A stretch of 64,000 bases of DNA, taken from assembly GCA_961205875.1 (NCBI GenBank), contig OY540815.1, positions 15,933,638 to 15,997,637 on the forward strand, given 5' to 3'. A model generated the notes under the pieces. The model had not been told where the DNA came from. It did no database searches and worked only from the letters and a program-made list of their open reading frames with translations. Position numbers and translations under genes: made by a program. Source of the DNA: Sialis fuliginosa (Eukaryota > Arthropoda > Insecta > Megaloptera > Sialidae). Shown piece by piece: positions 1 through 11,900 of the stretch; the stretch's first letter is position 1; each line of letters begins with the position of its first letter.

Positions 1-503
1 ATTTACACTATGTTTCCTGTAGACCTATCGGCGCCACAGGCAAAATATTTTTTTGCGCCGTCACTTGGGATTTTGAAAGTTATATTTTTCATCAGAATGA
101 TTAAAATTAAATGAAAATGGAAAATAAATAAATAAAAATTACCAATTTCCCGCTACAGGTGGGCGCTTGTTGCATCTGCGCGTGACGGCGGCTTTTCATT
201 ATTTGATTTTTTTAAATATTACCTACTAAAAATTTAAACATTAATTTGAAAAATGTACAGGTACAAACTTGTATTGTATTTTTTTATTAATAAGTTAAAA
301 CTCATTATTGATTTTTATAATCTATCATGAAATACAATTGAAAATAATATTTTTTTAGTTTTTTTAATATTCTTATAAAGAATTTAATCTTAAAAAAATA
401 TTAATAATGTACAACATAGCAGCTTTACATTATCGAACATTTATTATCACTTATACTGTTCTAAAATCCCAAAAGCAAAATGACGATATGACACTTAATT
501 TAA

Positions 504-1805
504 CCCATTAAGTCCGGGACGGACACATTTTTGATACTTTTTTAAACCGTTGTATTTTCGATGAAAATGGGATCTAAAAAAATCGTGAATAAGCAATATC
601 AACGTAAAATTTAATGAACTTTTTGAATCCGACGTCAAATTTTCGAAAAAATGAACAGGTCAAAAGTTATGGATGATTTTATCCAAAAAAACGTGGTTTT
701 GAAAAAAAAAAATTTTTTTCTTTTCGATTTTTCACATGGAAATCGTTCAAGATTTGACATCTGTGGTGTAAATAAAGCGTCCATGGACCCTAAACTCAAA
801 GTAATAACAATTCAAATTGGTGAAATAAAATTTTAAGCACACAAAATAGCGGCTGGAACATGAAAAAATATAAAAAACCTTCCAGAATTTTTAACTCAAA
901 AACGATGGGCTTTAGGAAAAAATTTTACAAATGAAAAAGTTCTTAGAATTGATCAAAAAATACGCTAGAATTTTTTCAGATTATTTGGAATTTTTTTTTC
1001 AATTTTTGAAAATTGCAAATTTTGAAAAATCAAAAAAAAATTCAAAAAAATCTGAAAAAATTCTAGCGTATTCTTTGATCAATTCTAAGAACTTTTTCAC
1101 TAGTAAAATTTTTTCCTAAAGCCCATCGTTTTTGAGTTAAAAATTCTGGAAGGTTTTTTAATTTTATTTTTATTTTTTATATTTTTTCATGTTCCAGCCG
1201 CCATTTTGTGTGCTTAAATTACATATATTCATAGATGAAGACAGAGTAAATAACAATTTATTTCAGAATTTTTTTTTTGATTTTTCAAAATTTGCAATTT
1301 TCAAAAATTGAAAAAAAATTCCAAAAAATTTGAAAAAATTCTAGCGTATTTTTTGATCAATTCTAAGAACTTTTTCATTAGTAAAATTTTTTCCTAAAGC
1401 CCATCGTTTTTGAGTTAAAAATTCTGGAAGGTTTTTTATATTTTTTCATGTTCCAGCTGCCATTTTGTGTGCTTAAAATTTTATTTCACCAATTTGAATT
1501 GTTATAACTTTGAGTTTAGGGTCCATGGACGCTTTATTTACACCTCAGACGTCAGATCTTGAACGATTTCCATGTGAAAAATCGAAAAGAAAAAAAGTTT
1601 TTTTTTTCAAAACCACGTTTTTTTGGATAAAATCATCCATAACTTTTGACCTGTTCATTTTTTCGAAAATTTGACGTCGGATTCAAAAAGTTCATTAAAT
1701 TTTACGTTGATATTGCTTATTCACGATTTTTTCAGATCCCATTTTCATCGAAAATACAACGGTTTAAAAAAGTATCAAAAATGTGTCCGTCCCGGACTTA
1801 ATGGG
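504..1805. mobile_element. piggyBac-like palindromic MITE with TTAA target sites
   Basis: The two ends are near-perfect inverted repeats, beginning CCCATTAAGTCCGGGACG on the left and ending in its reverse complement on the right. The element is flanked by TTAA at 500-503 and 1806-1809, the canonical piggyBac target duplication. The left arm runs to about 1045 and the right arm starts near 1262, so the element is almost entirely palindromic. The region between them holds a second partial copy of the right arm (about 1045-1215), an internal duplication. There is no transposase, so it is non-autonomous. The arms remain nearly identical, which suggests fairly recent origin or hairpin-mediated conversion. 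Confidence 0.85.
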
Positions 1806-1855
1806 TTAAATGTATTTTTTTATTTTTTATTTATTCTTCATAAAAACAAGTTAAA

Positions 1856-2060
1856 TGTTTTGATTTTTACTTGTACCTTGTAGATCTAATCGAAATCTAT
1901 AATTTAAGATCAAAACCCGCTTGGTAGCTGCTCTGAGTGTCGAAATATACTGATTTTAAATTTACGTTAGCGCACAAAACTGATCTTTGCGCGTTACATT
2001 AAGTTTCTAAAATGCCCACCCAGTATCTGGAGTAAAACAATAGACGTTATTCACGTCAAA
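1856..2060 (+). repeat. Interspersed repeat family E, copy 1
   Basis: This copy aligns by eye with 25708-25897 and, in reverse orientation, with 43383-43507. Shared blocks include a GGTAGCTGCTC core, TTTACGTTAGCGC and TGCCCAC. It lies about 50 bp right of the piggyBac-like MITE. It has no coding potential and its class is unknown. Confidence 0.65.
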
Positions 2061-3766
2061 ATCCAAGTAAATAAAAACCCAAACAAGCTTTTTGATGTTT
2101 TCAATCATGAATAAGTATTTATAAAATGTACACTATACCTATATAGTGTATTTGAACAATAATTAGTTTTGTGTTTTCATCAGCCGAAATCCAAATGCAG
2201 ATGTCAATCAGACGTAATATAATTAAAGATTCAAAACTAGCTTTGATTGTAATTCAAATATAAATAAGAGAAATGAGGTACGGGAAATTTACGAGAAAGA
2301 AGTTAATTAAAAACTCAATACTTGATTAAAAATATTTTTATTTAATTAATTTTTGTAAGAGATTTTTTAATTATTTTTTATTATTCATTACTTTATCTTT
2401 GCATAATTTTTATTTTACTTCATACCACAGTAGAAATATAAAACGCAGATAATCTCAAATTGACAATTATTATCATTCTTATCATAGTACCTACATTTTT
2501 AAATATTTTAATTACATCCAGATGTGTAAGAATAAAACTATTTGTACCTAATAAAGTACATTTCTAAGTACACTTACGATGTGGACATGTAATTGTTATA
2601 TGTAATTATAAATGTACTAAATTACATATTTTGGTATGTACTTATTTTTGTGTATTTATTTGCGTAGAGAAATTGTACCCTTACTTATATGTACAAATGG
2701 CTTAAGTAATAGTACTTTGTTTTTGATGGATATATATAAATGTTATTAAATATATGTATAAATTATAATATTTTGTATTTTATTTAAACATTGACGCGGC
2801 CTTTAGAATAAAATTATTTATAAAACTTCACCGCACAACAAATAAAAATAATAAAACGTACAAATTATTTTGTGCCAGTATATAAAAATCAATAATTAAA
2901 ATATAGTGGTGTTTCGATATGACCATTTTTTTATATATAACTTTTATAATTAAATTATTATTTATAAATATAGCATACATACAAACAAATATATCAATAG
3001 ATAGTTAATTTCTTTCATAGTGAGGATAATACTGCAATTTATTTAAGGTTCTCTCAGTTTCTGAAGTTTATCAATACAGAGTATTAGCTGTAAGGATTTT
3101 AAGACGTGGACAGAAAATATTAAGACAAAGAATAACAGCAATACAGATCCTTTCATTCGAGTAATCCTCACCATCTCTTAAATACATAGGTCATATAAAG
3201 CTGGGGTCATCAACATTGAGAAAAGTATTTAAGAAACTCTTCTATAAATGAAAACTATTATTTAAAGAAATTATGTAGGAATATATTTACTAATAAAACA
3301 CATAAAAAATCTATAATCTTAATCAAATCCCCTAATAAATTTATATATTTTGTACTTAATACCATAGAATTTCACACGTTATTAACACGTTAACACCAAC
3401 ACACGCTACTTAACACATAAATTAAAATAAACACGCAAACATAAATATAACATTATTCTTGCATAGAAGTAATGAAAATTTATTTTCTAAAACTGACGTA
3501 GGTGTAGATTCACTAGAGATTTAATCCTAACAAGAGCATACCTGATGTAATGTTTAATATTAACTAAATGCTTATTATGTCCATAGTTTCAGCGGTGTTT
3601 TATTATAAATTGCGGTGGACTTTCACAAACTGAACTTTTTTAGTTGTTTTAAAATTAAATATTATACAAAAATAACACCATCGTTAGTGTGTGATACAGT
3701 TTTTGTACTTAAAAATCCAGTTCGAATTGTTTTATATTTTTTTTTCAAAAAAGGCGTGAATAAAAA

Positions 3767-3893
3767 TGTCCGGTATTATAAAAAAATTTAAAAAAAATTG
3801 TTAGCTAACAAGTACTTTCAATGAAGTATTAATTCTCTGATATTTTTTATTGATTTGTTTTGGAATTACAACTTACTATAACACTGTTGGTGA
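3767..3893 (+). repeat. Truncated copy of the TTA-flanked MITE family (left half)
   Basis: It begins TGTCCGGTATTATA, the same terminus as the complete element at 3946-4283. It continues through the AACAAGYACTTTCAA block and a GAATTAC...CTGTTGGTGACT segment, then stops before any right terminus. It is therefore a half element lying directly upstream of the complete copy in the same orientation. Confidence 0.6.
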
Positions 3894-3945
3894 CTGACAG
3901 TACAAGATAATTTTCATATATATCACAACTTTTTTAATACTGTTA

Positions 3946-4283
3946 TGTCCGGTATTATAAAGGAGCTAGCAAATTTGCTAGCTAACAAGCACTTTCAACT
4001 GATTGTGAGATATCAAACTTATATGACAGTTCTTTTGGAGTTTGTTGATGACTTTGACAATTTTCGCGCACGCGTTTTAGGTAAATACCAACGGTATTAA
4101 AACAGTGGTGATGTTATGAAAATTATTTTGTACGGTCAAAGATGCCAACTGTGTTACAATTAGTTGAAGTGTCACTGCTCTAAATTCCATAGCTGATCCA
4201 TAGATATTAGTACAGAATTAATACCCCATTTGAAAGTGCCTGCTAGCTAGCAAATTTTGCTAGCTCCTATATAATACCGAACA
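3946..4283. mobile_element. Harbinger-like MITE, TTA target duplication
   Basis: The ends are TGTCCGGTATTATA on the left and its near reverse complement TATAATACCGAACA on the right. TIRs extend about 50 bp through GGAGCTAGCAAA. It is flanked by TTA at 3943-3945 and 4284-4286, a 3-bp duplication typical of PIF/Harbinger transposons. It is 338 bp with no ORF. A second diverged copy is at 6345-6613 and a half copy at 3767-3893. The superfamily assignment rests on the TSD alone. Confidence 0.65.
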
Positions 4284-4945
4284 TTAGTGTTTACTCTGTT
4301 TTATCTCTGCACATGTATGCACGACAAATTGAGATTAATTTTCTACGAAACTCTAAGAAGAAATAGAAAAAAACTAATGCGTATTTTCTGTCGTTTTCTC
4401 TTCTTTTTTATCTATAAAAAAAATCAATTTAAAAAATTCCGGCCCAGATACGGACATTCTTTAAGAATAAACAAGCTTCTGCTTTATATCTTCTGAATTT
4501 AGGTCACAACCCGGTACATTTAATTAACTGTACAACTTTGATAAAGTGCATCAAATAAAAATACATTTAAATAATGAAGCTACCGTAATTCCATTAAACA
4601 TTTGAAATTTATTGTAACATTTTTTACGATTATGTTTCACGTGTAAACAAAAAAAAACATTCGTGTAGTGCAACAAGTCGTAACATTATGTAAATATTCA
4701 ACAATCTTGAATTTCAGACGGCTTAGTTGAATTGAATATTAATTACAACAGTCATTAGCAGACGGTGAACAGAAATATGGCAGCAAAATGAAAAGCGAGA
4801 ATTCTGAATATTAACGATTTAGCAATTAAAATTGCATGTTTACGTATACAAATATACACTGACTGGATGTTTATCTAAATTTTGATTGATTTTCTGTGAA
4901 TTTATGATATTTTGATTTTTTTTTATTAGATTGTCTGTTCTTTAA

Positions 4946-5030
4946 ACTGGCGACAGTGTCGGCTTTAGGGGGAGGAGGCGAGGTTGGGTAACCACTCAGA
5001 AGGGGTGGGGTGTACAGCGGGGCATAAGTG
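4946..5030. other. G-rich patch in AT-rich flank
   Basis: Runs of G (GGGGGAGGAGG, GTTGGG, GGGGTGGGG) cluster within about 80 bp. They could allow G-quadruplex formation on the + strand or mark an old transposon edge. No ORF or known motif is recognised. Confidence 0.3.
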
Positions 5031-5106
5031 ACTTTTTTGTTTAAAATCGGTATACAGGCTGCAATTTTTAATAAAAAAGAAATTGAAATCTTTGTAATTA
5101 AATTCT

Positions 5107-5345
5107 TTAACGATCTGTCAAGCCGGATTTTGTAAAAAAAAACACCTTTTGTTTTGTGTCTGTCAGTTTGTCCCCTAAATCCTTGTCACATGGATAACTC
5201 ATAAACTTTTGAATCGATTTTATGAAATTTGGTTTGTTAGTTACATAGTCCCATATAAAAATCTTAAAAAAATGTGTGGAGCATGATATCTCATTTTTGT
5301 TTAAATATATCAAGATCGACGCTTCTTACGTGAAAAGTATGGAAT
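5107..5345 (+). repeat. Divergent copy of interspersed repeat family A
   Basis: It shares the block CCCCTAAATCCTTGTCACA followed by GGATAACTCAT and AAACTTT with the family A copies at 37441-38165, 40637-41202 (reverse) and 41580-42110. It is preceded by a short TGTC-type run. It is heavily diverged. Confidence 0.5.
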
Positions 5346-6107
5346 ATAGTTTTTCTAGATTCTAGAGCATTAAATTGTCTATAAAAATGCCAACATCTGT
5401 TGATGTTTTTTATAAAATTATCTTCTTTTCGTGTTAAATTCTATAATTTAGCACTATATGGCATCACTCGGCAGACCTTTTATTTGCTTCAGCTAGAAAT
5501 ATCAATGTTTATGACTTGTACAAATGTCCTCAAATAAAATCTACTCGAATATATATTTTTTTATATAATACCCTTAAAATATTTCATCTCAGTAATGTCA
5601 TTTTTTTAAAAGATAACTCATATTGTTTTTGTGAATCCTTGATGATTTATGAAAATGATGGATGTTTTTTATTTTAATAAATGCAATTATATTTTATTCA
5701 TGAGTATATAGGTGGAGTTCTTCTTAAAAAAATAAATCAGCTGTATTTTTATGAAAATGTTTAAATACATTCATATTCACTACTAAAAAGAGTAAATAAG
5801 GTAAAAAAAATTACAAAAGCCCTTTTTGCACTTTTATTATTATTAAATTAGCATTTTATTATGAAATTATGCGCGGTGAAACCAGAGGCGTGCATAGGAT
5901 TTAATTATAATAGTTTATATTATATTATGTTCATTTTAAACATCTATTTGATAGTGAACCAATTTTCCTTTTTTAGAATAAAAAAAAACATTTAGACTGC
6001 CACAAAAAACCATTTTTAATAATTTTAATTAAAAAAAAAAAAATACGAAAATGTCAGATACGATGGAACGTAAAATGTATGTGTATTCTAAAAAACGCCG
6101 TTGTTAT

Positions 6108-6125
6108 TGATTCCAGAAAACTACA
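6108..6125 (+). promoter_or_regulatory. Putative splice acceptor and start context of Dop1 exon 1
   Basis: An AG at 6115-6116 follows a weak pyrimidine tract. An in-frame TGA at 6108-6110 lies just upstream of it. The nine bases between the AG and the ATG (AAAACTACA) are open in frame, so a longer N-terminus encoded on an upstream exon cannot be excluded. The ATG has A at -3 and G at +4, a good insect initiation context. Confidence 0.45.
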
Positions 6126-6210
6126 ATGGACAACGGTCAATATATGGAGGATGGCGAACCGGAAGAGGAAGTTCGAGATCCTGTGACAATGTTGTCTATC
6201 CTTCTTGTTG
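6126..6210 (+). CDS. Dop1R1: Dopamine receptor Dop1, coding exon 1 (N-terminus and start of TM1)
   Basis: This exon encodes residues 1-28 plus the first base of codon 29. It gives a short acidic extracellular N-terminus (MDNGQYMEDGEPEEE...) followed by TMLSILLV, the start of TM1. The donor is GTGAGT at 6211. The exon joins 27864 in frame to make G29 and continue TM1. The start is the first ATG after an in-frame TGA (6108) and has a good context. No N-X-S/T glycosylation sequon is present, which is unusual for an aminergic receptor and hints that more N-terminus may lie on an upstream exon, since a putative acceptor sits 9 nt before the ATG. Insect Dop1 is a plasma-membrane D1-like receptor that couples to Gs and raises cAMP; this is family knowledge. 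Assignment rests on frame, splice signal and continuity of TM1. Confidence 0.85.
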
Positions 6211-6344
6211 GTGAGTGCTTGTAACTTTGTCTGCAGATCATCGTTTTTCTACAATAGTTTCAGTTTCATTGTTATGTAGAATGTAACCTCATGCATAGAC
6301 TAAAATGGCATAGAATTTTTTTCTATTTAAGGTTTTAGAATAAA

Positions 6345-6613
6345 TTTTTTGGACATGCTCGGTGAGAAATTGGATAAAATTTACTAGCACTTTGAAAAGG
6401 GTATTAATTTTATGAGATTTGTTTTGGAATTCAACAGTACTTCAATTTACATCCATACAGTTGGTAACTTTGACCGTACAATGTGTTTTAATACTATTGT
6501 TTTAATATTCCGCTCATTCGCTACAAAATGTCATAGAACTGCCATATTATTTGATACCCCGTTCAAAGTACTTGTAAGCTAACAAACTTTATTAAATTTA
6601 TCTATAATATCGG
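6345..6613. mobile_element. Diverged copy of the 3946-4283 MITE family
   Basis: It carries the same internal blocks as the complete copy: GCACTTTGAAAAGGGTATTAAT, the CAGTTGGTAACTTTGACCGT segment, and a right end with ATAATATCGGACATTA. The left end (GGACATGCTCGGTG) is degraded. There are inverted blocks (CACTTTGAAAAGGG and CCCCGTTCAAAGTAC) near the two ends. It has no ORF. Confidence 0.5.
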
Positions 6614-7045
6614 ACATTATTGACTTGAAAACCTATCTTAAGTTATAAAACACTTAATTTCCTCAGTCTTTTGTTCTTGCTTTTAATCAGCTTATTTCAA
6701 ACTTCTAATTTCACAATTGATTGAGTTTACAAATTATAAAGTTACCTTTGAAATAACTAAAACCATCTATGTTAGTAAATTATTATGTATAATATGTACG
6801 AACCTTGTTGCAACGAGCCTTAATGGAATAATGCTTTAAATGCAATACATTAACATTCATTTAGTATAATGTTATGCACATAATTTTATAACTTTGTAAC
6901 TTTTATATATTTAAAAAACAAAAACCTGATAGTAATTGCTTATAACTTTTATAACCTATTCGGAATCTATTTAAATATATAATTTTTATATTAAATTCAA
7001 TTCAAGTATGTGTTCTGAAGACGTGAATTTTTAATATATTATACA

Positions 7046-7145
7046 GGATGATTTACAATTAGTGTAAAAAATGTTTTTTAAGCAAAAAACTTGTATCCGA
7101 AAATTCTTCGTGAGGGAGCTACAGTCATTTTACCTATAGTGTTTA
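7046..7145 (+). repeat. Family F repeat end (TACAGGATG type)
   Basis: ATACAGGATGATTTACAATT is followed by TTTAAGCAAAAA and TGTATCCGAAAATT, then GAGCTACAG. The same series occurs at 43063 onward and, more diverged, at 14105 and 34493. It is probably the left end of a TIR DNA element of unknown superfamily. Confidence 0.5.
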
Positions 7146-7846
7146 TTTAATATCTAATTAATTTGATTACATGGGGCCAGTGGACCCACTTATTTTTATC
7201 AAGTATTTTTTTGTTCTTTAATTATTTCCAGAGTTGGGTTCTACTGTTAATTTTTTACACTAGTTGTAAACCTACCTGTATAGAAACAGCTTTTATCCAC
7301 GGTTTCGATGTGGGTATTTCGAAATCAGCGAAAACTCGTGCGACCAACTACTATAAACACTTATGTACCATGTTCCCAACACGGCAGCACCTCTATCTCC
7401 AGCGCCACTTAACTCTTGATAGAGTAATGTAATGAAATAAATCTCAAACTAATGCTAGATTGCGCAAATGTTGATTAAGAAAGTTAATAGACGATTTATA
7501 GGTAATTATCCGTTAAATATCTGTTTTTCTGTTACGTAACGGACCACGGATTATCAAACGTTAAATATGGCGGGTGCAATATTCACTACTAGTCAAAGAA
7601 AAACATTCGTCATGAGATTAATAGGTAGTTGCGAAATTGCGACGGATTTTTTCCTGTTATTTTCATCTAAAACAAAGATATAGGTCAAAAGTTTTAGGTA
7701 GTTTCATATTTCTCATGTTATGGTGTATATATTGCACTCACTTCACCATTACATCTGATTATTCACAATGTTGCCAAACTGCACTTATTTTTAAATCGAA
7801 ATTAGTCTTATGCTACAATCAATTAATAGCATATTCATTACAAGAA

Positions 7847-8207
7847 GACCACCAGACCCTTGTAGCACCAATTTTCTTTAAATTTTTTTTGGTTGCGGTA
7901 GTGACATAGACAAACATATATACGAAGCCGTTTGACGAAAAACTCATAAATAAACGAGAAAAACATTATGAAATTCCTCTGTAAGTTGACGTCAAAAGCA
8001 ACACTAGCGGCGGCTCAGTCGTTAGCGCTATGGGATGACAAACGTGAATTGCCTGGTTCGATCCTCGGTGCGAATCTTTTTTTTGTTTGATAGGTACATA
8101 GTACATACGTTTAAGCGAATTTACAGAGACATTTCATAATTTTTTTTTAGTTTGTTTATGAGTTTTCTGTCAAACGGCCAAACTGGTTTGACAAGGGTCT
8201 GGTGGTC
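7847..8207. mobile_element. Hairpin element enclosing a tRNA-like (SINE-type) head
   Basis: The outer ends are inverted: GACCACCAGACCCTTGT on the left and ACAAGGGTCTGGTGGTC on the right. Inner blocks are also inverted (GCCGTTTGAC...AAAACTCATAAA against its complement, and ATTATGAAAT..CTCTGTAA against its complement). The loop holds a tRNA-like promoter head: an A-box-like GGCTCAGTCGTTAGCGC near 8012-8028 and a B-box GGTTCGATCC at 8055-8064, followed by a T run. It does not fold as an intact tRNA, so I call it SINE-derived. Confidence 0.6.
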
Positions 8208-8709
8208 CCCTTAGTTATTTTAAAGTTTATTCAGAATAATCAAACAAAATATATAATCTAGGTAAAATAGACTTAAAAATCATAAAAGATTAACGTTGTA
8301 TAGACAGAACTTAAATATATAAGCATTATTTTCAAAACATACATACAATGTGCGCATTCAGAAACCAAGAAAACTATTTTATTGATTTGTTCTATTTTGG
8401 ACGTTTACTTCTAAGCAATTTGTGAGACTTAGTACACAAAAAGTCACATACAAACAAGTACATTCAAGTCCCTAAAGGATTCTATCAGATGAATAGATTG
8501 GTTTCACCTACACCGCAATCTTTGAGATGACAAACTACTCGCTCAGTTTAATCACTGCAGCTCAGGATTTTGTTGCATCTTACGGGTTCACCTTAAGGTT
8601 GTCGAGAACACAGTAGCGTAACAGGAATTTGATATTAAGTCAGAATCAGAAACAATTTAATCTGTATTTTTGTATTTTACTTTTTGTATTTTTAATTCAA
8701 GTATTGTAA

Positions 8710-8995
8710 AGTCGATTTTTTTTAATTCCGGATTTTGGTGATCTTTACACGCTGTAACTCAAAAACGACAGTCCATTTTAAATTTAGGATTAGTTTTTGT
8801 CTGGAATGAAAATCTTCCATTTCAAATTATTTTTAAAACGATGTGAATAAAAAAATGTTTTAGATAAAAGTTGTAGAGAATATTATTTATATACAATTCA
8901 TTTTACCATTTCGCCAGAAATATTTTTTTATAAAAATTATAAACACATTTATTATTCACTCTCAGTGTTAGGCACGTATAAGAAAGTCCTGTCAC
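8710..8995 (+). repeat. Interspersed repeat family B, copy 1
   Basis: Shared blocks with 39222-39800 and 62467-62793 are TCCGGATTTTG, CTGTAACTCAAAAACGACA, TTAGGATTAGTTTTTGTCTG, GTTGTAGAGAATATTATT and the end block ACGTATAAGAAAGTCC. This copy is shortened at its left end. It has no ORF and its class is unknown. Confidence 0.6.
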
Positions 8996-11900
8996 ATCCA
9001 CTACATATGTACATATATATTTCAACGGATTGTGGGTCCCTAAATTGATTATTATTATTTATTTAGGTACATATGCTCTAATCATTTTTTCGGTATAACG
9101 AAATGTTTCTAAAATATCGGTTTTTTGATAATTATGTATTAAAAAGTATTATGATGGCCACAGCAGTTATTTCTTATAAATTGTCTATCCACTGACAGTT
9201 AGTTTATGTGCATCATTGTTGTTTGTTTCCATTTGAAGCAGTAATAAATGAAAAAAGAGTTACAAATTGTAACACCCAGTCAACAACGTGGATAGTTTGT
9301 CCCCGTAATAATACGAAACTGTGACAACTATGTTCCTAATAACTTAATGTTTTTGTAGTGTCACAGTTTATATTTATTGACAATAGTTGACAGGAAATCA
9401 TTTAATTTGAAAATAATAAACAACATTTGTCAACAGAAAATTTATCGTTTTTCTTAGATTGGAAAATAAAAATAGTCGCACAGCGATACAAAAAAAATTG
9501 AAGAAATAGCTTTGATCAAAAAAAATTGTCACGGCCCATGGAGGCTCTCAAAATTGATATAAATTATCTATTTTTTTACAATAGCAACAAATTTTGGAGA
9601 CCAGCAAGCTTTTTTACTGTCAAATTTCGTCTTCAGTGCCTATAATTACTATACGTAAAAAAACAGATCTATTATGAGGACAAGACCTTTTTTGTGAGCA
9701 TATGTTATAATAGCAATTTATTTTTCCATAACTTTTTTGATGCTGTATGAAATATATTTCAGTAAGATCAAGCTACTCTTAACTTTTTCTTACTACGACC
9801 CTGATTCTTTAGTAGCACCACGGGACGTAAATGAATGAGGTTTGCGACAAACTGTCTCGTAACGCAACACCACCTATGTTAAGTAATTAAAGAAGTTTTG
9901 TCTAGAAATAAAAGTAGATGAAATCTATCAGCTTGGTGATAAAGATTATTGATTAGTCGGAAGTTGTCTGTGTTTTTCCAAATAAAATGATTTATTTAGA
10001 ACCATATTTTAAATAATTTATAAATATATCTAGGCATGTAGGCATGTGTATACGAATCGAATGAACATAGTTTGAATTTAATCAATTTATTCTAAGACAA
10101 GGAAAGATATAAGACAAATAACATATTACCTAGTGTTGTTACCATATCGCTCCACAAGTCAATGGCGTATCATTCGAATTTTTAAATAAATATTCATTGT
10201 TTTGAATTATAAAATTAATTAGTAATAAATGTTTTACATTGTCTTAAAAAGTATTTCAGTGATAATAGATTGACAGAGTAACATCTATTTAGAACTCATA
10301 CATACCAAATTAAATTGTAATTTAAAGCATATTTGCATATTATAAATTTTCAACTGACACCTCTGGGATAATATGCATGGAAATGATGAAAGTGACATTT
10401 AAGAAAAGATGGTCGCCGTCAAATTTTGGTAACAGTTTCATATACAGACTAGCATTGGTTGTTATGTATCCATAGTCTCTAATCTGAGAGTGTATTAGTT
10501 TCCAAGATATCATAAAATCTGGTTCGAGAAAAGGTAAAGTTTTTATAATGATAACAATTACATTATTTGAACAAGTTTTTTATGAAAATATTTTTTCACG
10601 TACTTATTCTAGAAGAATCGTAGAAAAATAATATGTAATAAAAAATATAATTTTTATCCCAGATCCCAAAACAAGGTAATAAATATCCCCTTTAAATGAA
10701 TGTTTCTATATGTCGGTGCAGAGAAGCTTTATTTTTTTATAAATAAATACATAAATAAGTTTGCTTGTTTGTGGTAAAAATAAGAGAATAGTAAGTGGCT
10801 TATGTCAAAATATAAAAATGTTATTGGTAAATTAAATTCAAATCGTTTAAAGTGTTAGCTCTTCTTTAACCGTTTAAACTTAAATGTTCGAATGTAATAC
10901 GGTCAACAGGTTACCGAATTTTTTAGTGGTTGAGTTACTCTATTCAAAAAGCCTTCTCCAATGCTTTTAAGGAAGACATGGGTATACTTTAATTTAAACC
11001 TTATTCAAAAACTTCTTAAATAGATGGAATCGATACCTTATAGATAATTTATTTTGGCCTTTCGATACTACAGCTGAACGCCCAGACGAGATTAGTTTAA
11101 ATTCGGACGATACGAGACCGAGATGAGATCGTCTTAAATTTTAACGAGAAGATCGAACTTTACTAACGTCTCAGTTTTAGAGGATTATCAATATATAAAT
11201 CTTTAAATCAATAATTAAAGTAATAGATATAAGATTCGTTATACATATACAGGATGGTCCGGTCTATTTTCAACACTCTCTAAGATACAGGATGTTTAAA
11301 AATACCACATATTTTAGGTACTTTTGCAAAAAAAATGTATTTTTGTAGGTAGTTACGGCCCTGATGTCTTGATGTCAATCTATTAACATATAAGTGTTAT
11401 ATTATAATTCTGGTATTAATTTATCCGTTGCGTCGTTCAAATCTATAGACACAATTATTATGATATAATCCTAATTTATGTATGTATTGTCTCATATTAG
11501 AGATTATTCCCAGTGAGCGTAGCTATGAAGTAAACCTTCGATTCGAAGTTCAAGTTGATATACATATATTCGCTTTAGACGTTCACACGTCCAACACGAT
11601 AGAGTTGAGTAATTTGATTGCATAGATTTATATATTACAGCCATTAATTTTCCGTTTCTCGAAATGATATGCTTGTATATATTATTATATACATGAAAAT
11701 AATTATTTGGTATGACAATGTTCACATTTTTATATTGGTGTTATATTAAATGTTGTTTTCTAATTAATAAATATCTCTTTGGTAATTTCCTATTAACAGA
11801 GCTGTACAAAAATGTACTTAAAGCCTTAATTATACGTACAATTACTTTCGCCAAAAATTGTACAAAACTATAAAAGTACAATTACTCTACCAAAATATGT

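Larger units (their letters stand above)
1..6116. other. Upstream region of Dop1 (5' flank or 5'UTR intron)
   Basis: No convincing coding exon is seen. The region is AT-rich and holds, in order, a piggyBac-like palindromic MITE (504-1805), a family E repeat (1856-2060), plain AT-rich sequence to about 3760, a partial and a complete TTA-flanked MITE (3767-4283), a G-rich patch (4946-5030) and a divergent family A repeat (5107-5345). An AG at 6115-6116 sits 9 nt before the Dop1 start codon and resembles a splice acceptor. Part or all of this region may therefore be an intron following an upstream exon outside the window. No promoter can be named with confidence. Confidence 0.6.

Noticed and set aside
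51-195. Inverted GCCGTCAC / GTGACGGC near the left edge
   Set aside because: Only about 8-10 bp pair and nothing else around them supports an element; the window edge prevents testing.
8010-8075. Possible functional tRNA gene
   Set aside because: A-box and B-box resemble a tRNA, but the acceptor stem does not close and it lies in a repeat hairpin; SINE head is more likely.
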